Shown: positions 52,798 through 62,190, numbered from the stretch's first letter. The stretch: 64,000 nucleotides of DNA from an uncultured Bacteroidales bacterium (GCA_902798965.1 CADBYS010000007.1:28270-92269); one strand, 5' to 3'. The notes: generated by a model not told the origin, from the letters alone. Made by a program: numbers and translations.

Positions 52798-54258
52798 ATG
52801 GAAAACGAAAAACTTACAATCGTAGAACAACTGCGTACTCTACTCGCAGAAGGTGACGTAACCGCTATCAAAGAGCAAGTAGCCGAACTCAAGAACCACT
52901 TCTACCGCGAACTGCATCAGGAGCAGGAAGCACTGAAGAAAGCCGCCGAGGAAGCCGGAGAAGAGTTTGTACTGCCGCAAGACGAAGCAGAACTCATGTT
53001 CCGCCAACTGCTCAACGACTACAAGCAGCGTCGCGACGAGATGCTCAAGCAACAAGCCGCCGAACAAGAGCACAACCTGCTGCGCAAGGAGAACATCATC
53101 GCCCAGATGAAGGAGCTCGCCAATCCCGAGACAGCCGACGTCATGGGTAACTTGCAGAAGATGCGCGACTTGCAGGCCGAGTGGAAAACCATCGGACAAG
53201 TGCCCGCACCCAAAGTACAGGAGTTGTGGCGGCAGTACAACATGTATCAGGAGCAGTTCTACGATCTGGTAAAGATCAATATCGAGCTGCGTGATCTCGA
53301 CTTCAAGCGCAACCTGGAGATGAAGACCGCCCTGTGCGAGAAAGCCGAAGCACTGGCTGAGAACAACAATATCGTAGAGGCCAACCGCCAACTGCAGCAG
53401 CTGCACGACGAGTGGAAAGAGATAGGCCCTATCGCCCGCGACCAGCGCGAAGCACTCTGGGAGCGGTTCAAGGCAGCATCCACCGTGGTCAACAAGAAGC
53501 ATCAGGCACATTTCGATGCGCTGCACCAGCGCGAGGAGGAGAACCTTCAGAACAAACGCGCACTCATCGAACGCATCAAAGAGATCGATCTCGACAAAAT
53601 CAAGTCCAACAAGGCGTGGGACGAAGCATCCGAGAAGATCCAAGCCATCCAACAAGAGTGGCGCTCCATTGGTTTTGCGCCGAAGAAGTACAACCAGGCT
53701 ATCTACGATGAGTATCTGGCACTGCGCGAGCAGTTCTTCAAAGCCAAAGCTGCGTTCTACAAGTCCACACGCGACATGTTCAACGACAACCTGCGCCGCA
53801 AGCGCGAACTGCTCGCCAAGGCCGAGGAGCTCAAGGATAGCCAGGACTGGAAAGCAGCTTCCGAAGCATTCGTGGAACTGCAGAACGAGTGGAAGAAGAT
53901 AGGTCCCGTAGCACGCAAGTACTCCGACGACATATGGAAGAAGTTCACAGCCGCTTGCGATGCGTTCTTCGAGGCCAAACGCGAAGCTACCAAGCAGGAA
54001 CGCGAAGCATTCAAGGCACGTAAGGAGAAAGCGAACGAGAAGTGGCACAAGAACATCGAAGGCACGACCGACCGTGCACGACTGATGCGTATGTACGAGT
54101 CGCTGCAGGCGGAGATCCGCACGGCCGAGAACAACATCCTGTTCTTCACTTCCAAATCCGGCAACGCGCTGGTTAACGGACTACAGAAGAAGATCGACGA
54201 GCTCAAGAAGCAAGCCGACGATATAGAAAACAAAATCAACGAGTTGGACAATGAGTAG
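52798..54258 (+). CDS. DUF349 repeat coiled-coil protein
   Basis: From ATG at 52798 the protein has 486 residues and at least four DUF349 helical repeats (marked by LQAEWKTIGQVP, LHDEWKEIGPIARDQREALWERFK, IQQEWRSIGFAPKK, LQNEWKKIGPVARKYSDDIWKKF). These highly charged helical proteins are common in Bacteroidota, and their function is not established. The gene overlaps ftsE by 8 nt. I reject a longer start that begins within the repeat spacer. Confidence 0.88.
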   Translation: MENEKLTIVEQLRTLLAEGDVTAIKEQVAELKNHFYRELHQEQEALKKAAEEAGEEFVLPQDEAELMFRQLLNDYKQRRDEMLKQQAAEQEHNLLRKENIIAQMKELANPETADVMGNLQKMRDLQAEWKTIGQVPAPKVQELWRQYNMYQEQFYDLVKINIELRDLDFKRNLEMKTALCEKAEALAENNNIVEANRQLQQLHDEWKEIGPIARDQREALWERFKAASTVVNKKHQAHFDALHQREEENLQNKRALIERIKEIDLDKIKSNKAWDEASEKIQAIQQEWRSIGFAPKKYNQAIYDEYLALREQFFKAKAAFYKSTRDMFNDNLRRKRELLAKAEELKDSQDWKAASEAFVELQNEWKKIGPVARKYSDDIWKKFTAACDAFFEAKREATKQEREAFKARKEKANEKWHKNIEGTTDRARLMRMYESLQAEIRTAENNILFFTSKSGNALVNGLQKKIDELKKQADDIENKINELDNE

Positions 54259-54928
54259 TATCATTCAATACAACAACGTCAGCATTCATCAGGCCGAGCA
54301 GATTGTGCTCAAAGACATCAATCTGCAGATCGGCGAGGGTGAATTCGTTTACCTGCTCGGGCGCGTAGGTTCGGGTAAATCATCGTTCATGAAAACCATG
54401 TACGGCGAGCTTCCCATAGCAGCAGGCGAGGCACATATCCTTGATTACGACCTGGCTAAGCTCAAACGCAAGCAGATACCCTACTTGCGCCGTAAGCTCG
54501 GTGTCGTATTCCAGGACTTCCAGTTGCTCACCGACCGCAATGTCGAGGAGAATCTGCTGTTCGTGCTCCGCGCTACCGGATGGAAGGACAAGAAAGCCAT
54601 GAAGTCGCATGCTATGGATGTGCTCGAGCAGGTAGGTATGGCCAACAAAGCCTACAAGATGCCCTACCAACTGTCAGGAGGTGAGCAGCAACGTGTGGTC
54701 ATCGCACGCGCACTGCTGAACATGCCATCACTCATCCTTGCCGATGAGCCCACGGGTAATCTCGACCACGAGACCGGCAAGGAAATCATGGATTTGCTGT
54801 ATAGTATATCCAAGGCGGGCATCACGGTCATCATGTCAACGCACAACACCATTTGGCCGGAACAATACCCCGGACGCAAACTCAACTTCGCAGCCGGAAA
54901 GATTACTGACGAAAATCCGACCGAATAA
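54251..54928 (+). CDS. ftsE: Cell division ATP-binding protein FtsE
   Basis: A 225-residue ABC ATPase that pairs with FtsX to control septal peptidoglycan hydrolases. Walker [10 protein letters not shown], the signature [16 protein letters not shown] and Walker [13 protein letters not shown] are intact, and [16 protein letters not shown] is the H-loop region. ftsX does not lie next to it here. The DUF349 gene overlaps its start. Confidence 0.92.
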   Translation: MSSIIQYNNVSIHQAEQIVLKDINLQIGEGEFVYLLGRVGSGKSSFMKTMYGELPIAAGEAHILDYDLAKLKRKQIPYLRRKLGVVFQDFQLLTDRNVEENLLFVLRATGWKDKKAMKSHAMDVLEQVGMANKAYKMPYQLSGGEQQRVVIARALLNMPSLILADEPTGNLDHETGKEIMDLLYSISKAGITVIMSTHNTIWPEQYPGRKLNFAAGKITDENPTE

Positions 54929-54937
54929 GCGGAAATA

Positions 54938-54969
54938 TTTGCAAATGTGCGAACTTTTTCGTACCTTTG
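54938..54969 (+). promoter_or_regulatory. Promoter of rpsU
   Basis: TTTG at 54938-54941 and TACCTTTG at 54962-54969, 20 nt apart. Transcription from about 54976 gives a leader of about 150 nt. Confidence 0.88.
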
Positions 54970-54987
54970 CAGCCCGTTTTGTATAAC

Positions 54988-55081
54988 AACTGTCAGCCTG
55001 GAGGATTGCCTTGACTTGGCAATCCGAAAAGGGAAGGCTGGCGGGGAGCCAAGCCGACCGAGAGTAATTGGGGCGACAGTT
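54988..55081 (+). promoter_or_regulatory. Structured leader of rpsU
   Basis: The leader holds a closing stem AACTGTC/GACAGTT (54988-54994 with 55075-55081), CAGCCT/AGGCTG, and an inner perfect 8-bp hairpin GGATTGCC/GGCAATCC (55003-55025). A GGC/GCC hairpin follows. It ends just upstream of the strong ribosome binding site. It is a candidate ribosomal-protein leader. Confidence 0.6.
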
Positions 55082-55110
55082 AAATAATTAACTAATAAAA
55101 AAGATCGTGG

Positions 55111-55119
55111 AAGGAGGTG
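55111..55119 (+). promoter_or_regulatory. Perfect Shine-Dalgarno AAGGAGGTG of rpsU
   Basis: AAGGAGGTG, 7 nt before the ATG at 55127. Such a sequence is almost unique in this window, where genes otherwise lack one. It fits the known case of Bacteroidia in which bS21-free ribosomes use the anti-Shine-Dalgarno to make bS21. Confidence 0.85.
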
Positions 55120-55126
55120 TCATGCA

Positions 55127-55321
55127 ATGATCATCGTACCTGTAAAGGAAGGCGAGAATATCGAGCGCGCGATTAAGAAATTCAAACGTAAATTCGATAA
55201 GACCGGTGTCATCAAGGAGCTGCGTCGTCGCCAGCAATTTGAGGCTCCGAGCCAAATCAAACGAGTTAAGATGGCTCATGCCAAGTACGTGCAACAACTG
55301 CATGCCAATGACGAGCTCTAA
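55127..55321 (+). CDS. rpsU: Ribosomal protein bS21
   Basis: A 64-residue basic protein that binds the 30S subunit near the anti-Shine-Dalgarno. IIVPVKEGENIERAIKKFKRKFDKTGVIKELRRRQQFE is the family core. The start at 55127 follows a strong Shine-Dalgarno. An ATG at 55122 is out of frame. It has its own promoter and structured leader, and a terminator follows. Confidence 0.97.
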   Translation: MIIVPVKEGENIERAIKKFKRKFDKTGVIKELRRRQQFEAPSQIKRVKMAHAKYVQQLHANDEL

Positions 55322-55352
55322 TTCGTTCGTTTAGCGAAGTCTTTCTACGCTA

Positions 55353-55388
55353 AAAAAAAGTGAGTTTCCCTCAGGAAGCTCACTTTTC
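55353..55388. terminator. Bidirectional terminator between rpsU and lepA
   Basis: AAAAGTGAG-TTTCC-CTCA-GGAAG-CTCACTTTT: a long stem with A run before and T run after, so it can end transcription of rpsU on the + strand and of lepA on the - strand. Confidence 0.85.
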
Positions 55389-55430
55389 TTTTGTATGCTT
55401 GCCGGGCATTGATGTCAGCCCGCAAGGCTG

Positions 55431-57239
55431 TTAATCCAGTTTCAGCACGGCGAGGAAGGCTTTTTGCGGCACTTCCACGTTGCCTATCTGTTTCATACGT
55501 TTCTTACCGCGTTTCTGCTTCTCGAGCAGCTTGCGCTTACGGCTCACGTCACCGCCGTAACACTTGGCGAGCACGTCTTTGCGCACCTGCTTCACCGTTT
55601 CGCGGGCAATGATCTTGGCACCTATAGCCGCTTGGATGGCTATATCGAACTGCTGGCGCGGCAGCAGTTCCTTCAGTTTCTCGCACATCCTGCGCCCGAA
55701 ATCCACGGCATTGTCGCGGTGCGTCAAGGTTGATAAGGCATCTACCTGTTCGCCGTTCAGCAGGATATCGAGTTTCACCAGGTTCGACGGACGGAAACCG
55801 TTATGATGCCAGTCAAATGAGGCGTAACCCTTGCTTATACTCTTCAGTTTGTCGTAGAAGTCGATCACTATCTCGCCCAGCGGCATATCGAACAGCAGCT
55901 CCATGCGGTTGCCGGATATATACTCCTGCTTCACGAGCTCGCCACGTTTGTCGAGGCAGAGCGTCATGATGTTACCGATGAAGTTCGAGGTCGTGATGAT
56001 CGATGCACGGATATACGGCTCTTCAATATGGTCGATCTCCGTCAGGTCGGGCATACCCGCAGGGTTATGCACCTCCTTCATCGTGCCGCCTTTCAGGTAC
56101 ACGTTGTAACTTACGTTCGGCACGGTAGTGATCACATCCATGTCGAACTCGCGATCCAGACGCTCCTGAACGATCTCCATGTGCAGCAGTCCGAGGAATC
56201 CGCAACGGAAGCCGAAACCCAAAGCGACCGATGATTCCGGCGTGAAACTGAGCGACGCATCGTTCAGTTGCAGTTTCTCGAGCGATGCACGCAGATTCTC
56301 ATAATCCTCTGCTTCAATCGGATACACACCCGCAAACACCATCGGCTTCACTTCCTCGAAGCCCTCGATGGCTTTCTCGCAGGGACGAGCCACATGCGTG
56401 ATCGTATCACCTACCCTCACCTCGCTCGAGGTTTTGATGCCTGAAATGATATACCCCACATTGCCCGCACTGATCTCTTTCGTGGGCTGCATATCGAGCT
56501 TGAGGATGCCTATCTCGTCGGCATCGTACTCCTTGCCGGTGTTGAAGAACCGCACCTTGTCGCCTGTGCGCATCGTGCCGTTCACCACCTTGTAGTAACC
56601 GATTATGCCGCGGAAGGAGTTGAATACGGAATCAAATACCAGGCACTGCAGCGGTGCGTTGGGATCGCCCTGAGGAGCAGGTATGCGCTCCACGATGGCA
56701 TCCAGTATGGCTTCCACGCCCTCGCCGGTCTTGGCGGAACAACGGAGTATCTCGTCGCGCTTGCAGCCCAGTAGCTCCACTATCTCATCTTCGACCATGT
56801 CGGGCATAGCGCTCTCCATGTCGCACTTGTTCATCACGGGTATGATCTCCAAGTCATGTTCCAGCGCCATGTATAGGTTCGATATGGTCTGTGCCTGCAC
56901 GCCTTGCGAGGCATCGACTACGAGCAGCGCGCCCTCGCACGCTGCAATCGAACGGCTAACCTCGTACGAGAAGTCCACGTGCCCCGGAGTGTCAATCAAG
57001 TTCAAGATGAACGTCTCGGTCTTTTGACTTTCGACTTTCGACTTTCGACTATAAGCCATCTGTATGGCGTGCGACTTGATGGTTATGCCGCGCTCCTTCT
57101 CGAGCTCCATATCGTCGAGCACCTGGTTCTCCATTTGGCGCACGTCAACGGTGTTGGTTATCTCCAACATCCTGTCCGCCAACGTTGACTTCCCATGGTC
57201 AATGTGCGCGATTATGCAAAAGTTCCGTATATTCTTCAC
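55431..57239 (-). CDS. lepA: Elongation factor 4 (LepA) with a repeat-encoded insertion
   Basis: A ribosome back-translocating GTPase, 602 residues. GTP-binding motifs [17 protein letters not shown] and NKCD are intact, and the family C-terminal domain ends in the usual Lys/Arg region. At residues 63-75 (between [10 protein letters not shown] and [10 protein letters not shown]) the sequence reads RKSKVESQK, encoded by heptamers. The segment is about 7 residues longer than I expect for Bacteroidetes LepA, which equals 21 nt or three heptamers. The likely start is the GTG at 57239. Confidence 0.96.
   Translation of the reverse strand: MKNIRNFCIIAHIDHGKSTLADRMLEITNTVDVRQMENQVLDDMELEKERGITIKSHAIQMAYSRKSKVESQKTETFILNLIDTPGHVDFSYEVSRSIAACEGALLVVDASQGVQAQTISNLYMALEHDLEIIPVMNKCDMESAMPDMVEDEIVELLGCKRDEILRCSAKTGEGVEAILDAIVERIPAPQGDPNAPLQCLVFDSVFNSFRGIIGYYKVVNGTMRTGDKVRFFNTGKEYDADEIGILKLDMQPTKEISAGNVGYIISGIKTSSEVRVGDTITHVARPCEKAIEGFEEVKPMVFAGVYPIEAEDYENLRASLEKLQLNDASLSFTPESSVALGFGFRCGFLGLLHMEIVQERLDREFDMDVITTVPNVSYNVYLKGGTMKEVHNPAGMPDLTEIDHIEEPYIRASIITTSNFIGNIMTLCLDKRGELVKQEYISGNRMELLFDMPLGEIVIDFYDKLKSISKGYASFDWHHNGFRPSNLVKLDILLNGEQVDALSTLTHRDNAVDFGRRMCEKLKELLPRQQFDIAIQAAIGAKIIARETVKQVRKDVLAKCYGGDVSRKRKLLEKQKRGKKRMKQIGNVEVPQKAFLAVLKLD
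57021..57050 (-). repeat. AAAGTCG heptamers inside lepA
   Basis: Four tandem words (TTTTGAC, TTTCGAC, TTTCGAC, TTTCGAC) read in frame in the GTPase domain of lepA, between two conserved strands. They are identical in type to the intergenic runs at 41811 and 47439. Confidence 0.92.
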
Positions 57240-57255
57240 TAACTCTCTGTAAAAT

Positions 57256-57342
57256 ATTCATTGTAACCCCGAAAAAGAACCTGTTAAGGTTGTTTTTCTA
57301 TTCATTGTAACCCCGAAAAAGAACTTGCCAAGGTTGTTTTTC
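57256..57342. repeat. 44-bp tandem direct repeat with hairpins
   Basis: Two copies with a 44-nt period of a unit beginning ATTCATTGTAACCCCGAAAA and ending GGTTGTTTTTC. Each contains a small stem (AACCT/AGGTT in copy one, AACTTG/AAGGTT-like in copy two) followed by a T run on the + strand. It lies between tmRNA and lepA and may act as a terminator of tmRNA or as a spacer. Confidence 0.7.
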
Positions 57343-57409
57343 GGAGAGCGGAGGCAATGGTGCGCTCTATGCCGCCCGCGGCATCTGTAAGCACCATTTG
57401 CCGAACGCG

Positions 57410-57801
57410 TGGAGATAGCGGGAGTCGAACCCGCGTCCAAACATGGAATCAATACGCTTTCTACACGCTTATCTTGGCCTTCGTTTTCGTGCGGTAGCAA
57501 GACCCAAGCCACCAACTATCGCCTTATCTGCTAAGATTTCGGCATCGCATCGCAGCCTGCGATGCCTATTCTGTGTATTTCCGCGCCACTTTGCCCATTC
57601 AGCCCACAGACTCGGCTTGGAGTGACGTCTCGGGTCAGTACCTTGTACCGACGCTAAGCTGATCTACTATACTTCGATCAAGCGGCGAGAGCTACATTGT
57701 AGTTGCCAGTTATAATTTTGCAGACGATATTTACGAGCGTCTCTGCAGTGCTCGGCGTGCTTACATACCTATTCTACATGCTGTCAAAACCAATTATCCC
57801 C
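57410..57801 (-). ncRNA. ssrA: Transfer-messenger RNA
   Basis: About 392 nt, minus strand. The 5' end GGGGATAATTGGTTTTGAC and the 3' tRNA-like end (GGACGCGGGTTCGACTCCCG then CTATCTCC and A) pair in the acceptor stem (GGGGATA with TATCTCC). The T-loop GTTCGAC is present. CCA is not encoded. The tag reading frame (57678-57707) gives GNYNVALAA then TGA. It rescues stalled ribosomes with SmpB. The promoter is at 57813-57844. Confidence 0.95.
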
Positions 57802-57812
57802 GTAAGCGGGCA

Positions 57813-57844
57813 CAAAGGTACAAAAAAAAATTGACATTTGCAAA
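57813..57844 (-). promoter_or_regulatory. Promoter of tmRNA
   Basis: Minus strand TTTG (57841-57844) and TACCTTTG (57813-57820), 20 nt apart, about 12-15 nt before the mature 5' end. Confidence 0.88.
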
Positions 57845-57941
57845 TTTTTCGTCACTTTTTTTTGCAAGATTGTCAATTTTTGGTACTTTTGGTCATTTTG
57901 ACCTAATAAATCTTTTCTGTAGCAGCCTGTGTCGGGCAGAT

Positions 57942-58994
57942 CTACGTATACGAATGCAATCCTCCGAGCAGGTACGAAACGCCGAAATATGTGAACAGCA
58001 CGAATACGAACGCCACCACCGCGGCTATGTGGTAGATCAGCTGTTTGCTGTTGCCGCTGAGTTTCAGGTATCTGCTCAGCCACGGCCAGTGCAGCAGCAG
58101 CGCATACACGAGCATCGTGATCAGTGCCCAGGTCTCTTTGGGATCCCAGCCCCAGTACCTGCCCCACGACATGTTCGCCCAAACTGCACCGATGAAGATG
58201 CCGGCAGTAAGGCAGAACAATGCCGGATACAGCAGCAGTTGCGACAGATGCATCAGCCGCTCGCGGCGCGCAGGCATCGACAGCCCTAATATTCCGTTCA
58301 CCATCATCACGGCAAACAAGGTATAGGCTAACATGATTACCGACACATGTATGCCGAGCAGCGGCGTCTGGAGCACGGGCTGCAACGGCGGTTTGGGTGT
58401 CACCACCTTCGTCATCACAACAGCCAGTACGACCACCGCTACCCCTAACACAACCATCAGCCACGTGTGTTGCTTGCTGATCAGCGCGCGGAAATACGTG
58501 CGGCGCTGGAAGAAGAAACCTATCATCGCTATCAGCAGCAAACTGTAGCCTGTATAGGTGATACCTATGCCCCACGGGTCGTAGCTGTAGGTGAGCACCA
58601 CGCCTTGCATGTCGCTGTCGTAATCCGACTGACAGAAGCGGTAGCCGTGGTACTTGAGCGGCTTATTCATCTGCACGATACCCTCATCAATCTGCAGCGG
58701 CTGAACGCTCCTGTCAAGCAGTCGCAACTCGCTCACAAAATCCGCAGGGTTGCCTTGCTCATCGCTCACAATATGAAAGTCCCACAGGAACATGCTGAAC
58801 TCCGTATCAGGAATACGAGTCGCCTTATCCGCGCGCAGGTGTATCTCGCCCTGTACGCCGACGAAGTGCGTCACACACGCCCCCACGACTATTGTCGCGA
58901 GGGCTATGTGCAACATCCACGTTCCTATCTTCAACCTTTCACCTTTCACTTCCTGCTTTCGACTTTCGACTTTTGACTTTCGACTAAATAGCAT
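57942..58994 (-). CDS. ccsA: Cytochrome c maturation protein (ResB/CcsA-like)
   Basis: A 350-residue membrane protein of system II haem ligation. The N-terminal part contains ResB-like sequence (HLRADKATRIPDTEFSMFLW), the C-terminal part the CcsA haem-handling WWD region (WGRYWGWDPKETWALIT) with six or more helices and conserved His. Its first 20 residues ([19 protein letters not shown]) come from heptamer repeats, starting at an ATG 11 nt inside the preceding gene, so it is translationally coupled. It probably attaches haem to the di-haem enzyme. Confidence 0.88.
   Translation of the reverse strand: MLFSRKSKVESRKQEVKGERLKIGTWMLHIALATIVVGACVTHFVGVQGEIHLRADKATRIPDTEFSMFLWDFHIVSDEQGNPADFVSELRLLDRSVQPLQIDEGIVQMNKPLKYHGYRFCQSDYDSDMQGVVLTYSYDPWGIGITYTGYSLLLIAMIGFFFQRRTYFRALISKQHTWLMVVLGVAVVVLAVVMTKVVTPKPPLQPVLQTPLLGIHVSVIMLAYTLFAVMMVNGILGLSMPARRERLMHLSQLLLYPALFCLTAGIFIGAVWANMSWGRYWGWDPKETWALITMLVYALLLHWPWLSRYLKLSGNSKQLIYHIAAVVAFVFVLFTYFGVSYLLGGLHSYT
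58931..58986 (-). repeat. Heptamer mixture supplying the CcsA N-terminus
   Basis: CACCTTT and TTTCGAC words follow each other. They encode the charged N-terminal tail of the ResB/CcsA-like protein and the stop codon of the preceding gene lies at their edge. Confidence 0.85.
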
Positions 58995-60573
58995 TGATGA
59001 AGGCTACGATAGCGTCACGATCCTCCTTCGGCAGCTTGTAGAACTGCTGCGTAGGCCAGTAAGCGTCGCTCTGCTGGCTGTAGCCGTGCCACATGATAGC
59101 CTCGATCACGTCGCGTGCGCGGGTGTCGTGCATACGTGCCTCATAGGCATCGCCCGTAGCTTTCTTGTGCAGTCCCCTGCCCCACAGCGGCGTTGTACGG
59201 CACCAGCCGGTACGGATATCGTTCTCCATGCACAGCTTGTGCTGCACCATGTCGGTGTACGGCCATATCTTCTGGTTCGGGTAGCGAGGCAGTTTGCCGT
59301 CGCCGGCTGTATAGAAACCGTTCGGGTCACGTACCTCGTCGCTGCCCGTCGTCCATGTAGGACGGTGGCAGTAGTCGCAACCGATCTGCGTGAAGAGCTC
59401 CTTGCCTTTCAGCACCTTCTCGTCCGTCACGTTACGTGCTGCCGGCACTGCCAGACCGCGATGCCAAACCATCACTTGCGTGAACTCATCGTCGCTCATC
59501 TCTACAGGCAGTTCCTTGCTGGTCAGGTAGTTGTACAACTCTTCCTCTGTCTTGCCGGCAGCCTGCTGTACCTCGGGATCTTTCGACGCATACTCGGCAT
59601 AGATCGTGCCGTTGAGGTCGAGGTAGTGATAGCGGCGGTCGCTACGTGTCACGTTCGTGATGTTCCAAATAGCGTTAGCACCCGCACCGTCCTGCAGCGG
59701 ACCACGTGTCAGCGCGTACGTGAAGCGCTTGGGTCCCCACTTCGGGTCGTTCTTGTAGTAGCCGCTCTCCTTGAAGCCACCCTCGTAGAACGCGGGGTTC
59801 AAGCCGTTCTTCAGCTTGCCGTCCTGTGCTTCCTTCTCGTACTGAGCGATGATGTCGGCATCGGTGATGGCATCCAGCAGTCCTGAGCCGTACACGCCGA
59901 TCGTGTTCTCCAGCTTCACCTCATAGCCCTCGCTTGCCAACAAGCCGTCGGGATCGCGGTAGCCTTGGTTATACACATACACAGCCGTGTTCGGCATCCG
60001 TACTTCAGGATAGCGCAGCTCGTACTTCTCGCCGTCGGCAAACTGGTTGCCGTGCTCGTCGGTAGCCTGCTTCCAGGTTACGGTAATCTGACTCGGGTCG
60101 AGCGGAGCCTTGAACGGCTCAGCGCCGAACAGCTGCGGCATACCTGCCAACCAGGGCACATAAGCCTGCGTAGCGGGGTTAATAACTACCAGCAGCGTTC
60201 CGTTACCTACGTTAGCTGCGTCGTATGTACCCTCGGGCACACTTGTGCCGTGCGAATAGTTCGGGTGGCAGTGCTGGCAACTGGCGCGCACATATACCGG
60301 TCCCAAACCGTGCTGACGACCTGTCTCGTTCGTCACGAAAGGCTTCTCGGCAATCTGGTCGCCTTGTGCAAACAGTTGACCCAAACCGGCATCTTCCGTA
60401 GCGGGAGTCGGCTGACGGAACGTCATCGATGTGAGGTTCTCCGTCGTGCCTAACTTACCGCCCGTATAGTACCATTCGGGTTTGTTCTCGCCGGCGGGCT
60501 CGGTGGTTGGGTTTTGCTTACAACCCACGAGCGCCAAACCGGCAAGCGCGATAAATAAAAACTCCTTCTTCAT
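58984..60573 (-). CDS. Di-haem oxidoreductase (DUF1111-type peroxidase) lipoprotein
   Basis: From ATG at 60573 a 529-residue lipoprotein (LALVGC, Cys near residue 18). Two haem-attachment motifs are visible, CQHCH and CDYCH. The family links to thiol oxidoreductases and di-haem peroxidases, periplasmic redox enzymes often found with imelysin proteins in iron-linked clusters. I start at the second in-frame Met cluster because it gives a clean lipoprotein signal. The C-terminus overlaps the CcsA-like start. Confidence 0.88.
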   Translation of the reverse strand: MKKEFLFIALAGLALVGCKQNPTTEPAGENKPEWYYTGGKLGTTENLTSMTFRQPTPATEDAGLGQLFAQGDQIAEKPFVTNETGRQHGLGPVYVRASCQHCHPNYSHGTSVPEGTYDAANVGNGTLLVVINPATQAYVPWLAGMPQLFGAEPFKAPLDPSQITVTWKQATDEHGNQFADGEKYELRYPEVRMPNTAVYVYNQGYRDPDGLLASEGYEVKLENTIGVYGSGLLDAITDADIIAQYEKEAQDGKLKNGLNPAFYEGGFKESGYYKNDPKWGPKRFTYALTRGPLQDGAGANAIWNITNVTRSDRRYHYLDLNGTIYAEYASKDPEVQQAAGKTEEELYNYLTSKELPVEMSDDEFTQVMVWHRGLAVPAARNVTDEKVLKGKELFTQIGCDYCHRPTWTTGSDEVRDPNGFYTAGDGKLPRYPNQKIWPYTDMVQHKLCMENDIRTGWCRTTPLWGRGLHKKATGDAYEARMHDTRARDVIEAIMWHGYSQQSDAYWPTQQFYKLPKEDRDAIVAFINAI

Positions 60574-60601
60574 AAACATATCATTATATTTCATGTTAAT
60601 T

Positions 60602-60695
60602 ACTGCGTGTTGGTGACTGCGTGTTGGTGACTGCGTGTTGGTGACTGCGTGTTGGTGACTGCGTGTTGGTGACTGCGTGTTGGTGACTGCGTGTT
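60602..60695. repeat. GTGTTGGTGACTGC 14-mer array, copy A
   Basis: Seven copies of the 14-mer at exact 14-nt spacing between the di-haem gene and the hairpin array. 14 nt is two heptamers. The partner array is at 62098-62190. Confidence 0.92.
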
Positions 60696-60882
60696 AACAT
60701 GAAATCATTAACAGCCAAAGGCTCATTAACATGCAATCATTAACAGCCGAAGGCTCACTAACATGCAATCATTAACAGCCGAAGGCTCACTAACATGCAA
60801 TCATTAACAGCCAAAGGCTCATTAACATGCAATCATTAATAGCCAAAGGCTCATTAACATGCAATCATTAACAGCGTAGCTC
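60694..60882. repeat. 32-mer hairpin array, copy A
   Basis: Six copies of a 32-nt unit such as ATTAACATGCAATCATTAAC followed by AGCCGAAGGCTC. Each unit holds the stem AGCC-GGCT with loop GAA or AAA. The last copy has AGC-GTA-GCT, so the stem changed but still pairs. The array runs to the imelysin stop. Confidence 0.92.
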
Positions 60883-60890
60883 ACAAACAT

Positions 60891-62060
60891 TTATTTAGAA
60901 AGCATCGGCAACACTTCCTTATCCAGCACATCTTCCAGTGCCGACACCTTGTCGATAGCCGCCTTCACTTGCGGGTTTCCTTGTGCGTTGCTCTCGAAGT
61001 TCTCGATGGCTTCGATAGCTGCTATCGACTCCTCAATAGCCTTCCTTACCTTCGCATCCAGATCCTTGTCCTGACTCTTCACGTAATCCGACACACTTGC
61101 GTCACCGGCCTTCGCACCGCAGTAAGCATGCTCTATCGAATGGATATTGTCGGCAAAGTCAGTGGTTGACGTGCAGCTGTACGGACTCTCTATGTAGTCG
61201 CGCTGCTCGGCGGTGTTGCTGATGTACGGATTACCCATCTTCAGGTCAGCTACCTCACCGGCTATATCTATCGCACCGGCAATGATCTCTTCCGCTACTT
61301 CCTGATAGGTTACGTAAATCGATCCTGCCTTACCGGCGTTGATCATCTGCTCGCCGTACTTGTCCTCATATGGCTCAATCTCACCTTCTTTCAGCAGATC
61401 AGCCTTCGCCTTGCTCACCTCGCCTGCCCAGGCGTACTCGAGCAATATAGCCTGTTGCGTCAGATCCTCAACGATAGCATTCAGATACACAGCCTCGGCG
61501 TGCGTGAGGTTAGCGGCGTGCGGACGACCTGTACCGATGGCACGACCGTCTTGCTCTACCGACTCAAACAGCAGGTACTCGCAAGCATGGAAGCCTTTCA
61601 GTGCATAGCCGAGCTTGTCGCCTACGTACGCACCGCCTTCCCTCTCGATCTGAGCCATCTGCTCCTGGTTGTTCAGCAAGGCGTTCATCGCATTGAAGTC
61701 CAACGGCCACGAGTCGATATGCGGGTCGATGTTGTGCGAGCTGGCAGGTCCGTACAGGAACGCTTCGCTCTGCTCCCAATGTTTACGCATCTTACGCCAG
61801 TTAGCGTCTGCGGCAACGATCAGATCCGTGTAGCCTTCGCCTTTCTCAACTTTGTCGAGGATAGCTTGCGTGTTCGCGAGCAGTTCCAGTCCGGCATCAG
61901 CCATGGCGCTATACGTGGCCACAACAGTGTTCTTTACATACGGCGCTGCGACTTTCTGCAACGCCGCTTCTTTGTCCGAGGTAACAGGCGTGTTACCTTT
62001 CTGTTCGCAGGCAGCCAATCCAATAACTGCCAGCGCAACAAGTAAAAAATTCTTCTTCAT
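60891..62060 (-). CDS. Imelysin-family iron-regulated lipoprotein
   Basis: 389 residues with a lipoprotein signal (VIGLAACEQKG, Cys18). The imelysin motif GFHACEYLLFE (GxHxxE) and repeated helical bundle (SIEHAYCGAKAG, FLYGPASSHNIDPHIDSWPLD) fit periplasmic iron- or haem-linked imelysin proteins (IrpA type). It lies in a cluster with the porin upstream and the di-haem enzyme downstream. Both neighbouring gaps are complex repeat arrays. Confidence 0.93.
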   Translation of the reverse strand: MKKNFLLVALAVIGLAACEQKGNTPVTSDKEAALQKVAAPYVKNTVVATYSAMADAGLELLANTQAILDKVEKGEGYTDLIVAADANWRKMRKHWEQSEAFLYGPASSHNIDPHIDSWPLDFNAMNALLNNQEQMAQIEREGGAYVGDKLGYALKGFHACEYLLFESVEQDGRAIGTGRPHAANLTHAEAVYLNAIVEDLTQQAILLEYAWAGEVSKAKADLLKEGEIEPYEDKYGEQMINAGKAGSIYVTYQEVAEEIIAGAIDIAGEVADLKMGNPYISNTAEQRDYIESPYSCTSTTDFADNIHSIEHAYCGAKAGDASVSDYVKSQDKDLDAKVRKAIEESIAAIEAIENFESNAQGNPQVKAAIDKVSALEDVLDKEVLPMLSK

Positions 62061-62097
62061 ATCTTTGTATTATCATGTTAGTTACGTTGTGTTAATT

Positions 62098-62190
62098 ACT
62101 TCGTGTTGGTGACTTCGTGTTGGTGACTGCGTGTTGGTGACTGCGTGTTGGTGACTGCGTGTTGGTGACTTCGTGTTGGTGACTGCGTGT
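62098..62190. repeat. 14-mer array, copy B
   Basis: Seven copies of GTGTTGGTGACTGC/TTC variants just upstream of imelysin, with the same spacing as copy A. Two copies have C-T-T instead of C-T-G. Confidence 0.92.

Noticed and set aside
57258-57515. Small protein gene in the tmRNA 3' region
   Set aside because: The frame crosses the tmRNA acceptor and T-arm and the tandem repeat, and encodes no recognisable protein.
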